A program made the position numbers and the translations under genes. The notes under the pieces were generated by a model. That model was not told where the DNA came from and did not search any database. It worked only from the letters and a program-made list of their open reading frames with translations. 64,000 nucleotides of DNA from Paenarthrobacter aurescens TC1 (GTDB lineage Bacteria > Actinomycetota > Actinomycetes > Actinomycetales > Micrococcaceae). Each line of letters starts with the position of its first letter. Within the stretch, counting starts at the first letter, position 1. Positions 24,311 through 42,167 of this stretch are shown here, one piece after another. Location: positions 124,001-188,000 of the forward strand of contig CP000474.1 in the NCBI GenBank assembly GCA_000014925.1. The letters run 5' to 3'.

Positions 24311-25828
24311 ATGTCTACCGACGTCACGTCCGACGCCAACGGCAAGCCTGAATCCAGCGCTTCCGGCACTGTCACCTCCACGGAGGCGGCGCCCCCGCAG
24401 GCGCCGGCGGTCAAGGCGACCGTGTCCCAGGCTCCCGTGTCCGGGAAGATGTCACGCGAATCAGTGACGGTCATTGTCACGCTGCTGGTGGCAACCTTCG
24501 TGGTGATCCTCAATGAGACCATCATGAATGTCGCCCTGCAGCGCCTCATGACGGATCTGCAGGTGAGCGCGTCCACTGTGCAGTGGCTGGCCACGGGCTT
24601 CATGCTGACCATGGCAGTCGTCATCCCCACTACGGGCTTCATCCTGCAACGGATGAGTACGCGCGGGGCGTTCATGCTGGCCATGGGACTCTTCAGCGGC
24701 GGAACGTTGCTGGCCGCGCTGGCGCCGGGATTCCTGGTGTTGCTGCTGGCACGCATAGTACAAGCAGGCGGTACTGCCATCATGCTGCCGCTGCTGATGA
24801 CCACCATCCTCACGCTGGTGCCGATGTCCAAGCGCGGTGCCGTCATGGGCAACGTCAGCATTGCCATCTCGGTTGCACCTGCCATGGGGCCAACCGTTTC
24901 CGGCATCATCCTGGACCACTTTTCCTGGCGCTTCATGTTCGTGTTCGTGCTGCCCGTTGCCCTGGCGGCGTTCGCGATCGGCGCCAAGTACCTCACCAAC
25001 GTGGGGGAGCGCGAGAAGACCACCTTGGACGTGCCTTCTGTCATCCTTACCGTCCCCGCCTTTGGTGGGCTGGTTTACGGTTTGAGCCAAATCGGTGGAG
25101 CCGAGGCCGGCGTCGTTCCCGTCATCGCGTTGGTAGTGGGAGTTCTCTGCCTTGCACTGTTTGTCTTCCGGCAGCTCAAGCTCCAGAAGTCCGACTCCCC
25201 GCTGTTGGATCTCCGCGCCTTCAAGTTCCGCATGTTCACCGTTTCCACGCTGCTGATGGTCGTTGCCATGATGGCGCTGTTCGGCGGCGTGATCCTGTTG
25301 CCGTTGTACCTCCAGAACACCCTGCACCTTCAGCCTTTGGAGACCGGACTGGCTCTGCTGCCAGGTGGTTTGGCCATGGGCTTGCTGGGGCCGGTTATCG
25401 GGCGGATCTTCGACAAAGTGGGTCCCCTGCCGCTGACTGTAACGGGCTCAGTACTTATGGTCCTGACCCTGTGGCAGTTCTCGCGCCTTGATGAAGCCAG
25501 CTCCCTCGGGTGGGTCATCGCGCTTCATGTCACCTTGAGTCTCGGACTGGCCCTGCTGTTTACTCCGGCATTCACCACTGGCCTGAACCCGCTGCCGCCG
25601 CACCTTTACTCCCATGGTTCAGCGATTATCAGCACGGCCCAGCAGGTTGCGGGTGCTGCCGGGACTGCGCTGCTCGTGTCCATCTATGCTGTGGTTTCTG
25701 CATCCTCCGGTTTGGTGGCCGGCATGCAGGCAGCATTCCTGGCTGCGACCGTTATCGCGGTGGCTGCAGTAGTCCTGGGCGCCATGATGCGCAAGACGGA
25801 AGGTGCCGGAGGCCACGGAGGTCACTGA
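24311..25828 (+). CDS. MFS multidrug exporter, DHA2 (14-TM) family
   Basis: Encodes 505 residues from ATG 24311, after a GGGGA ribosome site. About 50 polar residues precede 14 membrane segments. Motifs of the DHA2 drug:H+ antiporters are visible: LNETIMNVALQRLMTDL in TM1, WLATGFMLTMAVVIPTTGFI in TM2 and GPTVSGIILDHFSWRFMFVFVLP in TM5 (motif C). The C-terminus is Gly/His-rich. Substrate unknown. Related proteins are EmrB- or lincomycin-exporter-like. It has its own promoter and separates panC from the rRNA region. Confidence 0.88.
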   Translation: MSTDVTSDANGKPESSASGTVTSTEAAPPQAPAVKATVSQAPVSGKMSRESVTVIVTLLVATFVVILNETIMNVALQRLMTDLQVSASTVQWLATGFMLTMAVVIPTTGFILQRMSTRGAFMLAMGLFSGGTLLAALAPGFLVLLLARIVQAGGTAIMLPLLMTTILTLVPMSKRGAVMGNVSIAISVAPAMGPTVSGIILDHFSWRFMFVFVLPVALAAFAIGAKYLTNVGEREKTTLDVPSVILTVPAFGGLVYGLSQIGGAEAGVVPVIALVVGVLCLALFVFRQLKLQKSDSPLLDLRAFKFRMFTVSTLLMVVAMMALFGGVILLPLYLQNTLHLQPLETGLALLPGGLAMGLLGPVIGRIFDKVGPLPLTVTGSVLMVLTLWQFSRLDEASSLGWVIALHVTLSLGLALLFTPAFTTGLNPLPPHLYSHGSAIISTAQQVAGAAGTALLVSIYAVVSASSGLVAGMQAAFLAATVIAVAAVVLGAMMRKTEGAGGHGGH

Positions 25829-25853
25829 CCTTGGTTAGCCACCCCTCCCTTCG

Positions 25854-25950
25854 GACGCTCTCTCACTTCCCTCGGGTTTGAGGGGGACGTTCTCTCACAT
25901 CCCTCGGGTTTCAGCTCAGCGCTCTCTCACTTCGGTGGGGGAGCGTTGCT
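25854..25950. repeat. Three short tandem repeat units downstream of the MFS gene
   Basis: Units starting at 25854, 25886 and about 25919 (period 32-33) share CGCTCTCTCAC; the first two also share the following CCCTCGGGTTT. The third diverges after CACTT and continues as CGGTGGGGGAGCG, which can fold back on GCTCTCTCAC. No gene is present between 25829 and the rRNA promoter. Confidence 0.55.
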
Positions 25951-25979
25951 GTTTAAGGGTTGGGTGTTCGACGGCGGTG

Positions 25980-26155
25980 GTTGGGTTTGGGGTTTTGGTG
26001 GTCTTGGGGTGGGGGTTGGGTGGTGTGATGGGCTTCACGGGGTGGTGTTTTGGTGGTTTGGTGGGTGTTTTGGGGTTGGGTGGGGTTGTTTTCCTTGTGT
26101 TTGCGGGGTTTTTGGGTGGTGTTGGGGTGGATTTGGTGTGGGGGTTGGGCGCGTG
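25980..26155 (+). other. G/T-rich tract upstream of rrn operon 1
   Basis: About 175 bases are almost free of A and C on the plus strand and full of G runs, for example 26006-26009, 26011-26015, 26018-26020 and 26030-26032. Short frames here are compositional artefacts. A similar, more compact tract precedes the second rRNA operon, and both follow a shared TTCGACGGCGGTG. Confidence 0.7.
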
Positions 26156-26161
26156 TAAAGT
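26133..26161 (+). promoter_or_regulatory. Probable promoter of rrn operon 1
   Basis: TTGGTG (26133-26138), a 17-base spacer and TAAAGT (26156-26161), about 400 bp before the 16S gene. The downstream GAGTCGCCG is shared with the promoter of the second operon, which strengthens the call. Confidence 0.6.
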
Positions 26162-26390
26162 TATTCGAGTCGCCGCCGCTGATGCGGAAAGTTAGCGACA
26201 ATCTCCCTTCAAATCACCGGTTCCGGTTGTGCTTTTGTGTGCTTCTGGTTGGTGGGGGAGGCCTGTGGCTGGTTTGCTTTGTGCGGCTGGTTCGGGTAAG
26301 TTTGAAAAGTTGCTCCGGAGCGATCCTGGGCCCCTGTGTGGGGGTTTTGGTGGTGCCGGTTAGTGTCTGTTGTTTGAGAACTCAATAGTG

Positions 26391-26407
26391 TGCCAAGTTT
26401 GTTGATA
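26391..26407 (+). other. 5' arm of the 16S processing stalk, operon 1
   Basis: TGCCAAGTTTGTTGATA in the leader pairs with 28191-28216 after the 16S gene (TATCAAC, a 5-base bulge, AAACTTG, a 2-base bulge, TGGCA). This is the RNase III stalk that brackets 16S precursor. The second operon has the same arms 7284 bases on. Confidence 0.65.
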
Positions 26408-26558
26408 CCGATTGTTTTATCAATTGGTTGAATTTATGCTGGATTGTCATGCACCCCCGTGTGTGGTGGTCTGGTTTTCAGCTGGTTTCGAATTTTGTGC
26501 AGCCGTGGTCGCCGTTATTTCCGGTGGGTGTGGTTGTGTCTGTTTGATTTGTTTTTCT

Positions 26559-28087
<1,529 letters not shown>

Positions 28088-28477
28088 AGCTGCTAACAAC
28101 TGGTTGCTGCGCCTGCATGGGTGTGGTGGTGGTTGTCAGTGTTGCCCATTGCGCAGGCGTCTGTTCTGCGGTGGGTGCTCATGGGTGGAATATCAACGAA
28201 TCAAACTTGTTTGGCATGGCCTTCACCGGTTGTGTCCTGGTGCCAGTACGGCAACCTGTGCCCCTTGTGGGTGTGGTGTTGTTTGGAACGCTGCCGGGGT
28301 GCGGGTGTGTGGGGTTGTGTTTGGCGCACTGTTGGGTCCTGAGGCAACAGGACCTTTTTGCAGCAATGCATGGGGGCATCTTCTGGTGTTTCTTTTGTTC
28401 CTGCTTCCGGTAGCACTGTTCATCGTGCACGGCCCCGCTGTGGTGTGGGTTGTGGTGGGTGGTGGTCTGGTTGACGG

Positions 28478-28546
28478 GGTTGTTGTTTGAGAACTACATA
28501 GTGGACGCGAGCATCTAGAACACACACGCTTTGGTGTGTGTGTTCT
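28478..28546 (+). other. 16S-23S spacer: 23S processing stalk arm and hairpin, operon 1
   Basis: The spacer 28084-28654 has no tRNA gene. Bases 28478-28509 are complementary to 31811-31842 after 23S: 29 of 32 Watson-Crick pairs plus two G-U pairs. This is the RNase III stalk of 23S. Bases 28517-28546 then form an 11-pair hairpin (AGAACACACAC with GTGTGTGTTCT). Confidence 0.75.
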
Positions 28547-28654
28547 TACAGCAATTTCTTATGAATGAACCTGGCCCTTGTGGTCATGGTTCTCTCGAAT
28601 AGATGATGCATCGTAGACCGGCAGGCTCTTTGGGGTTTGTTGGTCTTTGTGTGT

Positions 28655-31795
<3,141 letters not shown>

Positions 31796-31944
31796 ACACA
31801 ACACACTGCACGCGTCCACTATGTGGTTCCCGAACAACAACCGTTCCAGGAACCAACAACTAAATACACAACACCACAGTTGTAACCCAAAGATTTCCCA
31901 CCCCCACCCAGGAACAACCTGGCACCGGGGGGACGGGTAACAGA

Positions 31945-32061
31945 GTTACGGCGGTCATAGCGTGGGGGAAACGCCCGGTCCCATTCCGAACCCGGAAGCT
32001 AAGACCCACAGCGCCGATGGTACTGCACCCGGGAGGGTGTGGGAGAGTAGGACACCGCCGG
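31945..32061 (+). rRNA. rrf: 5S ribosomal RNA, operon 1
   Basis: GTTACGGCGGTCATAGCG at the 5' end, CCCATTCCGAACCCGGAAGC in the middle and AGTAGGACACCGCCGG at the 3' end, with the ends complementary. About 117 bases. Confidence 0.95.
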
Positions 32062-32073
32062 ACAACCATTCAC

Positions 32074-32106
32074 GGGAAGCCCCGACCACCACGGTCGGGG
32101 CTCCCC
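32074..32106 (+). terminator. Intrinsic terminator of rrn operon 1
   Basis: AGCCCCGACC (32078-32087) pairs perfectly with GGTCGGGGCT (32093-32102), extended by GGG/CCC; followed by GCATTT. It starts 12 bp after the 5S gene. Confidence 0.85.
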
Positions 32107-32150
32107 GCATTTAACAACCGTTTCCACAAACCCCCACCACCCCGGGGGCT

Positions 32151-32696
32151 TCACCCATTTAAAGTGACTGGAGCCAGCTCGGAAAAGGGGTAGAGGGCCT
32201 GTTCGATGGGTAGCGGCATGCGGACAAGTCCCGCCGGGATACCGTAAGGCTCGTAGTACCTGTCAGCGATCCCGTACCTGTTGTCCTGCACATGCTTGAA
32301 GGTCAGTGCGAATGCGCCTTTTCGCCCGTCTTGGTCGAGCTGCTCCAGGTAGCAAGCAAAACGCTCGCGGTACTCTTGAAGGCCCTGTCCACCTGCAGCC
32401 CAATCCTTATGCGAAGACTTGAAGAACCTATTGAGCCGACGGCGTTGCTTACCGGCCAGCACGCGTGGGCTTTCGGGCATGGCAATGCCTTCCGTTGATG
32501 CGGCCAAGCTATTCATCCCCCCACTGGTGGTACGAGTTTGATGAAGGTGGCTTCCGTAGCCTGAGGACGTCGATGTTGTCCGAGAGGTTGCAAGCCTGTT
32601 GTCGGGCAATTTCTCATCAGAGATCCGCAATCTCGCCGCTAGGGTTCCCCCAGCCGACTTAGGCATTTTCCGCATCATATAAGCCAGGTCTGACAT
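32151..32696 (-). CDS. Hypothetical protein between the rRNA operons
   Basis: I do not recognise this gene. The frame encodes up to 181 residues; an internal ATG at 32480 would give 109 residues (MPESPRVLAGKQRRRLNRFF and on). The N-terminal 70 residues are Ser/Thr-rich and look disordered. The C-terminal part is more protein-like, with a basic QRRRLNRFFKSSHKDW helix, EYRERFACYLEQLDQDGR, and FKHVQDNRYGIADRYYEPYG. No signal peptide, membrane segment or cofactor motif. It begins 46 bp before the glycosylase stop on the same strand and may be cotranscribed with it. It would be lost together with the glycosylase if the flanking rRNA operons recombined. Confidence 0.4.
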   Translation of the reverse strand: MSDLAYMMRKMPKSAGGTLAARLRISDEKLPDNRLATSRTTSTSSGYGSHLHQTRTTSGGMNSLAASTEGIAMPESPRVLAGKQRRRLNRFFKSSHKDWAAGGQGLQEYRERFACYLEQLDQDGRKGAFALTFKHVQDNRYGIADRYYEPYGIPAGLVRMPLPIEQALYPFSELAPVTLNG

Positions 32697-32741
32697 GCTG
32701 GAGCTAAAGCTGTGAGAGTGGGGGCCTCCCCCAACACCTTC

Positions 32742-33326
32742 TTATGCGCCGGAAGTTTTCGCTGCCTTTGCGGCGGCCTTAGCCGCTTGCTTGCTGGCAC
32801 GCACTTTGACCAAGGACTCTGGGTCCACAATGTCGGCGACCGAGAGGTAGGAGCCTTCCTCACCGTAATGGCCGGCTGCTTCCCGCCATCCGTCCGCCTT
32901 CAGGTCGCATTGTTTGCCCAGCAATGCCAGGAAGATCTTTGCTTTCTGTTCGCCAAAGCCTGGCAGGGCCTTGAGGCGACGGAGTACTTCAGGGCCGTCG
33001 GGGTTTCCGCTGGTCCAGATAGCGGCCGCGTTTCCGTCCCACTCCCGATGCACTGTTTCGGCGAGGGCTTGGACCCTTGCCGCCATGGAGCCTGGGAACC
33101 TATGGACGGCAGGCCGTTCCTTGAAGACTTCTACGAAGCCGGCGGGGTCGTACTCCGCGATAGTGCCGGGCTCCAAAGAGCCCAAGCGGGTGCGGATCTT
33201 CTCCGGACCAGCGAAAGCCGACTCCATGGTGACTTGTTGATCGAGCAACATACCCGTCAACAACGCAAAGGCGTCGTCACTGAGTAGTTGGTCCGCGGCG
33301 GCATCTCCTGTGATGTGCAGTTCCAT
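32742..33326 (-). CDS. HhH-GPD-type base excision DNA repair protein
   Basis: Encodes 194 residues from ATG 33326 (MELHITGDAAADQLLSDDAFALL); the frame continues upstream without conservation. It shows the HhH-GPD superfamily core: LLTGMLLDQQVTMESAF near residue 22, the helix-hairpin-helix LPGFGEQKAKIFLALLGKQ (about 122-140) and a following Asp in the DLKADGWREAAG segment. The size fits the small actinobacterial DNA glycosylase family that excises damaged bases. The C-terminus is a Lys/Ala-rich tail that may help DNA binding. Unusually, it sits between two rRNA operons and is transcribed against them. Confidence 0.82.
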   Translation of the reverse strand: MELHITGDAAADQLLSDDAFALLTGMLLDQQVTMESAFAGPEKIRTRLGSLEPGTIAEYDPAGFVEVFKERPAVHRFPGSMAARVQALAETVHREWDGNAAAIWTSGNPDGPEVLRRLKALPGFGEQKAKIFLALLGKQCDLKADGWREAAGHYGEEGSYLSVADIVDPESLVKVRASKQAAKAAAKAAKTSGA

Positions 33327-33442
33327 GGGTCCCATCCTCCCACCGTGCTGCGGGTCCGTCATCGGGCGTCCGGCTGGCGTCGCTGTGCCTTGGATTGTTG
33401 GCAAGTGCGCCGTGGATTGTTGGGGTTCGACGGCGGTGTGGT

Positions 33443-33477
33443 GGGGGTTTTGGGGGTGGTTGGGGTGGGGTTGGGGG
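33443..33477 (+). other. Canonical G-quadruplex-type tract before rrn promoter 2
   Basis: Five runs of four or five G (33443-33447, 33452-33456, 33462-33465, 33467-33470, 33473-33477) are joined by loops of 1-5 bases, ending six bases before the -35 box. This is a strong G4 pattern on the non-template strand. Confidence 0.7.
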
Positions 33478-33482
33478 TGGAT

Positions 33483-33511
33483 TTGCGTTGGGGGTGTGGG
33501 GCGTGTATTGT
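33483..33511 (+). promoter_or_regulatory. Probable promoter of rrn operon 2
   Basis: TTGCGT (33483-33488), a 17-base spacer and TATTGT (33506-33511), followed by the same GAGTCGCCG element as operon 1. The leader to 16S is about 330 bases. Confidence 0.6.
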
Positions 33512-33842
33512 TTTCTGAGTCGCCGGGTGCGAAACGGAAAGCCGGAAGGTGTGTACGGTTCGGTAGGCGGCCAAAAAATAACTCTTCTTTTCCAATGGCC
33601 CTGTTGGGTGCGCTGCTTTGTGGTGTGCTGTGGGTGATGTTTTGGGGGGTCTGTTGTTTGAGAACTCAATAGTGTGCCAAGTTTGTTGATACCGATTGTT
33701 TTATCAATTGGTTGAATTTATGCTGGATTGTCATGCACCCCCGTGTGTGGTGGTCTGGTTTTCAGCTGGTTTCGAATTTTGTGCAGCCGTGGTCGCCGTT
33801 ATTTCCGGTGGGTGTGGTTGTGTCTGTTTGATTTGTTTTTCT

Positions 33843-35371
<1,529 letters not shown>

Positions 35372-35938
35372 AGCTGCTAACAACTGGTTGCTGCGCCTGC
35401 ATGGGTGTGGTGGTGGTTGTCAGTGTTGCCCATTGCGCAGGCGTCTGTTCTGCGGTGGGTGCTCATGGGTGGAATATCAACGAATCAAACTTGTTTGGCA
35501 TGGCCTTCACCGGTTGTGTCCTGGTGCCAGTACGGCAACCTGTGCCCCTTGTGGGTGTGGTGTTGTTTGGAACGCTGCCGGGGTGCGGGTGTGTGGGGTT
35601 GTGTTTGGCGCACTGTTGGGTCCTGAGGCAACAGGACCTTTTTGCAGCAATGCATGGGGGCATCTTCTGGTGTTTCTTTTGTTCCTGCTTCCGGTAGCAC
35701 TGTTCATCGTGCACGGCCCCGCTGTGGTGTGGGTTGTGGTGGGTGGTGGTCTGGTTGACGGGGTTGTTGTTTGAGAACTACATAGTGGACGCGAGCATCT
35801 AGAACACACACGCTTTGGTGTGTGTGTTCTTACAGCAATTTCTTATGAATGAACCTGGCCCTTGTGGTCATGGTTCTCTCGAATAGATGATGCATCGTAG
35901 ACCGGCAGGCTCTTTGGGGTTTGTTGGTCTTTGTGTGT

Positions 35939-39079
<3,141 letters not shown>

Positions 39080-39225
39080 ACACAACACACTGCACGCGTC
39101 CACTATGTGGTTCCCGAACAACAACCGTTCCAGGAACCAACAACTAAATACACAACACCACAGTTGTAACCAAAGATTTCCCACCCCCACCCAGGACAAC
39201 CTGGCACCGGGGTTCGGGTAACAGA

Positions 39226-39342
39226 GTTACGGCGGTCATAGCGTGGGGGAAACGCCCGGTCCCATTCCGAACCCGGAAGCTAAGACCCACAGCGCCGATG
39301 GTACTGCACCCGGGAGGGTGTGGGAGAGTAGGACACCGCCGG
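39226..39342 (+). rRNA. rrf: 5S ribosomal RNA, operon 2
   Basis: Same as the operon 1 5S. Only the spacer just before it differs: two single-base indels and a changed GGGGTTCGGG segment relative to GGGGGGACGGG. Confidence 0.95.
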
Positions 39343-39354
39343 ACAACCATTCAC

Positions 39355-39387
39355 GGGAAGCCCCGACCACCACGGTCGGGGCTCCCC
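39355..39387 (+). terminator. Intrinsic terminator of rrn operon 2
   Basis: Same ten-pair GC stem (AGCCCCGACC with GGTCGGGGCT) as operon 1, 12 bp after the 5S gene. It also lies about 50 bp beyond the stop of the convergent LysR gene. Confidence 0.85.
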
Positions 39388-39439
39388 GCATTTAACACTC
39401 GTTTCCACAAACCCCCACACCTTCAAACAACAAACCCCG

Positions 39440-40294
39440 CTAACCCACACACTCCAACACCGCTTCCACAACATGACTGCGCTGGTTATCCGTGCGAAAG
39501 ACCAGGTACTCGGTGATGGGCTGGAGAGGGTCTGCGAAGTCGAGCAGCACCAGACGAGGATCGTCGTTGAATTCGTCCTCGGCAATCACACCGATTCCAA
39601 GGCCGGCGATGACGGCAGCGTGGACCGCTTCCCTGCTGTCCGTCTCAAGTACTTCTGTGGGTTGGAGGTGTGCGTCCGAGAGTGCCCGCTCGATGGATCT
39701 GCGCGTAACCGAGCCGATCTCACGGATGATCAATGGATGGGTTACCAGCTCACGGAGGCGAATGACCTTTGCGCCGGCAAGGGCATGATCGTGTCTCACA
39801 AACGCCACCAGGTCCTGTGTGCCCAGTGCACGGGCAGTGAGATCGGGGTGGGGTGTTTCATCAGCGATGATGCCCACCTCCACTGTTCCAGCGAGTACGC
39901 GTTGGCGGATTTCCGCAGAGTTACCGCTCACGAGTTGAATGCTGACTCCGGGATTCCGTCGGCGAAAGGTGCTGAGGACACCCACTGCGTTGATAGGTGC
40001 GTCTGTGCCGAAGCGCAGTTCGCCCTGCATGACGTTCCGTGCTTTGGCCAAGACGGCCTCGGCTTCCAGCTCAGCAGCGAACAAGGTGGATGTCACCTGA
40101 AGAAGCCTGCTTCCCAGCGGGGTCAGTTCAACCGATCTCCCTGCACGCTGCAGCAGGCGGACGCCGTGGTTCCTCTCAAGGAGACGAACCTGTTCCGACA
40201 GCGTCGGCTGGCTGACGTTCGCTGCTGCAGCAGCTGCCACGTAGCTGCCATAGGTGGCCACTTGGTGGAACGCCCTCAGGTGGGTGAGATTCAT
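39440..40294 (-). CDS. LysR-family transcriptional regulator
   Basis: Encodes 284 residues from ATG 40294, chosen over ATG 40300 because an upstream AGGA then has a 7-base spacing. The N-terminal winged HTH is clear (LTHLRAFHQVATYGSYVAAAAA, then NVSQPTLSEQVRLLERNHGVRLLQRAGRSVELT), followed by the periplasmic-binding-like effector domain beginning GELRFGTDAPI. It is divergent from a phosphodiesterase-like gene across 80 bp, and LysR regulators usually control such a divergent neighbour and themselves. The effector is unknown. Its tail runs convergent with rRNA operon 2. Confidence 0.92.
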   Translation of the reverse strand: MNLTHLRAFHQVATYGSYVAAAAAANVSQPTLSEQVRLLERNHGVRLLQRAGRSVELTPLGSRLLQVTSTLFAAELEAEAVLAKARNVMQGELRFGTDAPINAVGVLSTFRRRNPGVSIQLVSGNSAEIRQRVLAGTVEVGIIADETPHPDLTARALGTQDLVAFVRHDHALAGAKVIRLRELVTHPLIIREIGSVTRRSIERALSDAHLQPTEVLETDSREAVHAAVIAGLGIGVIAEDEFNDDPRLVLLDFADPLQPITEYLVFRTDNQRSHVVEAVLECVG

Positions 40295-40374
40295 AGGCAT
40301 GTCCTAAGTCTTCTATAGATGTGGATGGCTGTCCCTATGAGTTATCTTCTGAGCCAAGTACCGTCGTCGACGTG

Positions 40375-41289
40375 ATGAATGAACCCCACGTACTTGTTGT
40401 CGGCATAGACGGCGTCCGCTTTGACTCGCTTGGGGCAGCAGCCACCCCCGCCCTGGACCGGATTGCCAGGGAGGGCTTCCTGACGCCCGTGCGCGTCCAC
40501 GAGAAGAATGCAACGATCTCCGGCCCGGTGTGGGCCACGGTGGCCACGGGTGTGTATGCGGACCGGCATAGGGTGACGGGCAACAGCCACCACCCCGTCG
40601 AACTCAGCGCCTTTCAAGACTTCACCGAAGTTCTCCGCGCGGCCCGTCCTGAGTTGCAGACCATGATCGCCGCCAGTTGGCACCCTCTCGCGACCCGCAC
40701 GGAATGCGGACCTCTCTTTTCCTCCCGGGGGTGGGTGCCGATGCCGGACCCCGAAGAAGCAAACGACGCCGACAGTTGGGTTCGTGCCGACGACGCCGTG
40801 GCGGAGTATGCGGCACGACGCTTGAAGACCGAGAACCTGGCCATCTCTTTCGTCTACTTTGGCGAGGCCGACGTCGAGGCCCACAACAACGGAACGGGCG
40901 CCGGATACATTTCGGCTATTGAACGGTGTGACTCCCGCCTGAACGCCTTGCTCGAAGCAATTGAGGCAAGGCCCAACCGGCACGACGAAGACTGGACCAT
41001 CATTGTCCTCACCGACCACGGCCACCTCGATGCTGGCGGCCACGGCGGAGAGACCGATGTTGAACGAACCGCGTGGATGGCTGCCAGCGGCACAGGCCTG
41101 TCCTCAGGGAGCACAGCCGTGAACCACGCGGACATCTTTCCTCATACACTCGCCATCTTCGGCGTCGCAGCAAGGGGCTCCGACGGTGTACCTTTCGGAG
41201 CCAGACAAGAAGCACGGCACGAAACCCTCCAAGGCCCCCGGCTGAACACAGCGCCAGCCAGCCCCCACAACGCAGCAGGCTCCCGTTGA
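40375..41289 (+). CDS. Alkaline phosphatase-superfamily protein (nucleotide pyrophosphatase/phosphodiesterase-like)
   Basis: Encodes 304 residues from ATG 40375 (GTG 40372 is possible). The start VLVVGIDGVRFDSLGAAATPALDRI gives the first metal Asp; the nucleophile position is the Thr/Ser in KNATISGPVWATVATGVY; FVYFGEADVEAHNNG, then LTDHGHLDAGGHGG supply further metal ligands (Asp, His, His), as in the NPP/type I phosphodiesterase branch. No signal peptide, so probably cytosolic. It would hydrolyse a phosphate or phosphonate ester of unknown identity. It overlaps the EamA transporter start by four bases and is divergent from the LysR gene, making a likely regulated uptake/hydrolysis unit. Confidence 0.78.
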   Translation: MNEPHVLVVGIDGVRFDSLGAAATPALDRIAREGFLTPVRVHEKNATISGPVWATVATGVYADRHRVTGNSHHPVELSAFQDFTEVLRAARPELQTMIAASWHPLATRTECGPLFSSRGWVPMPDPEEANDADSWVRADDAVAEYAARRLKTENLAISFVYFGEADVEAHNNGTGAGYISAIERCDSRLNALLEAIEARPNRHDEDWTIIVLTDHGHLDAGGHGGETDVERTAWMAASGTGLSSGSTAVNHADIFPHTLAIFGVAARGSDGVPFGARQEARHETLQGPRLNTAPASPHNAAGSR

Positions 41290-42143
41290 CCCTCGCGGTA
41301 ACGGCGGCCGTTCTCTTGGCGGCGGTCATGCACAGCGCGTGGAATGCCATTGCCAAGGCCATTCCGGACCGGCTCGCGTCATCCACCATGATTGCCGTGG
41401 CCTATGGGGCCTGTGGCGTCATCGGGGCTGCCGTCTTCGGGATTCCCCTGCAGCAGTCATGGCCATATGTGCTTGCTTCGGCAGTTCTCCAGACGTGTTA
41501 TCTCATCCTGCTCACCACGTCCTACAAACATGGGGACTTCTCCCAGGTCTACCCGTTGGCCCGTGGTCTTGCCGTTCTCTTGGTCACCGGAATTGCCACG
41601 ACATTCCTGGCGGAGAGGCTGAGCTTCTGGCAGTTGGCGGGCGTAGCTGTTGTTGCGGGTTCCCTGCTGAGCCTGGCCCTCGTAAGGCAAAACGTGTCAG
41701 CCACCACAGACGGAAACCGCAAGGGTGCCTTCTTCGCTGTGCTCACGGGCGTGGCCATCGCGGCTTATACCTTGGTGGACGGTGTCGGAGTCCGGGTCTC
41801 AGGGCAGTCGATGGCCTATATATCGTGGCTGTTTCTGCTTCAAGGCCTACTGATTCCCGTGGTGTGCTGGCGTATGGCAAAGGACCGCCGCACGTTCCCG
41901 CAAAGGGTGGCACGGTACTGGAAGCCGGGCTTCATTGGCGGGTTGGTGTCCATGCTGGCCTATGGAATTGTGGTGTGGGCGCAGAGCCTGGCGCCTTTGG
42001 CCTTGGTGTCCCCCCTGCGAGAGACCAGTGTCCTTCTGGCAGGAATCATCGGTGCAGTGTTCTTCAAGGAAAAGTTCAGCCGGCTGCGTGGCGCCCTCAC
42101 GGTGGTGGCGGTGGCCGGTATTGCCGCCATCCAGCTAGGTTAG
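41286..42143 (+). CDS. EamA/DMT-family transporter
   Basis: Encodes 285 residues from TTG 41286, which overlaps the upstream stop as TTGA. Ten membrane segments in two EamA halves are visible: LAVTAAVLLAAVMHSAWNAI opens the first with the family's AxxHxxWN pattern, and GAFFAVLTGVAIAAYTLVDG opens the second. An earlier in-frame start would lie inside the phosphodiesterase gene and lose the family N-terminus. DMT transporters move small metabolites; coupling to the upstream enzyme suggests it handles the substrate or product of that reaction. Confidence 0.85.
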   Translation: MTLAVTAAVLLAAVMHSAWNAIAKAIPDRLASSTMIAVAYGACGVIGAAVFGIPLQQSWPYVLASAVLQTCYLILLTTSYKHGDFSQVYPLARGLAVLLVTGIATTFLAERLSFWQLAGVAVVAGSLLSLALVRQNVSATTDGNRKGAFFAVLTGVAIAAYTLVDGVGVRVSGQSMAYISWLFLLQGLLIPVVCWRMAKDRRTFPQRVARYWKPGFIGGLVSMLAYGIVVWAQSLAPLALVSPLRETSVLLAGIIGAVFFKEKFSRLRGALTVVAVAGIAAIQLG

Positions 42144-42167
42144 ATCGCCGCCGGAACAACGGCATGC

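Noticed and set aside
25946..26195. Small plus-strand frames with Gly/Trp/Val-rich translations
   Set aside because: Products of the G/T-rich tract before the rRNA promoter; no ribosome site and no protein-like composition.
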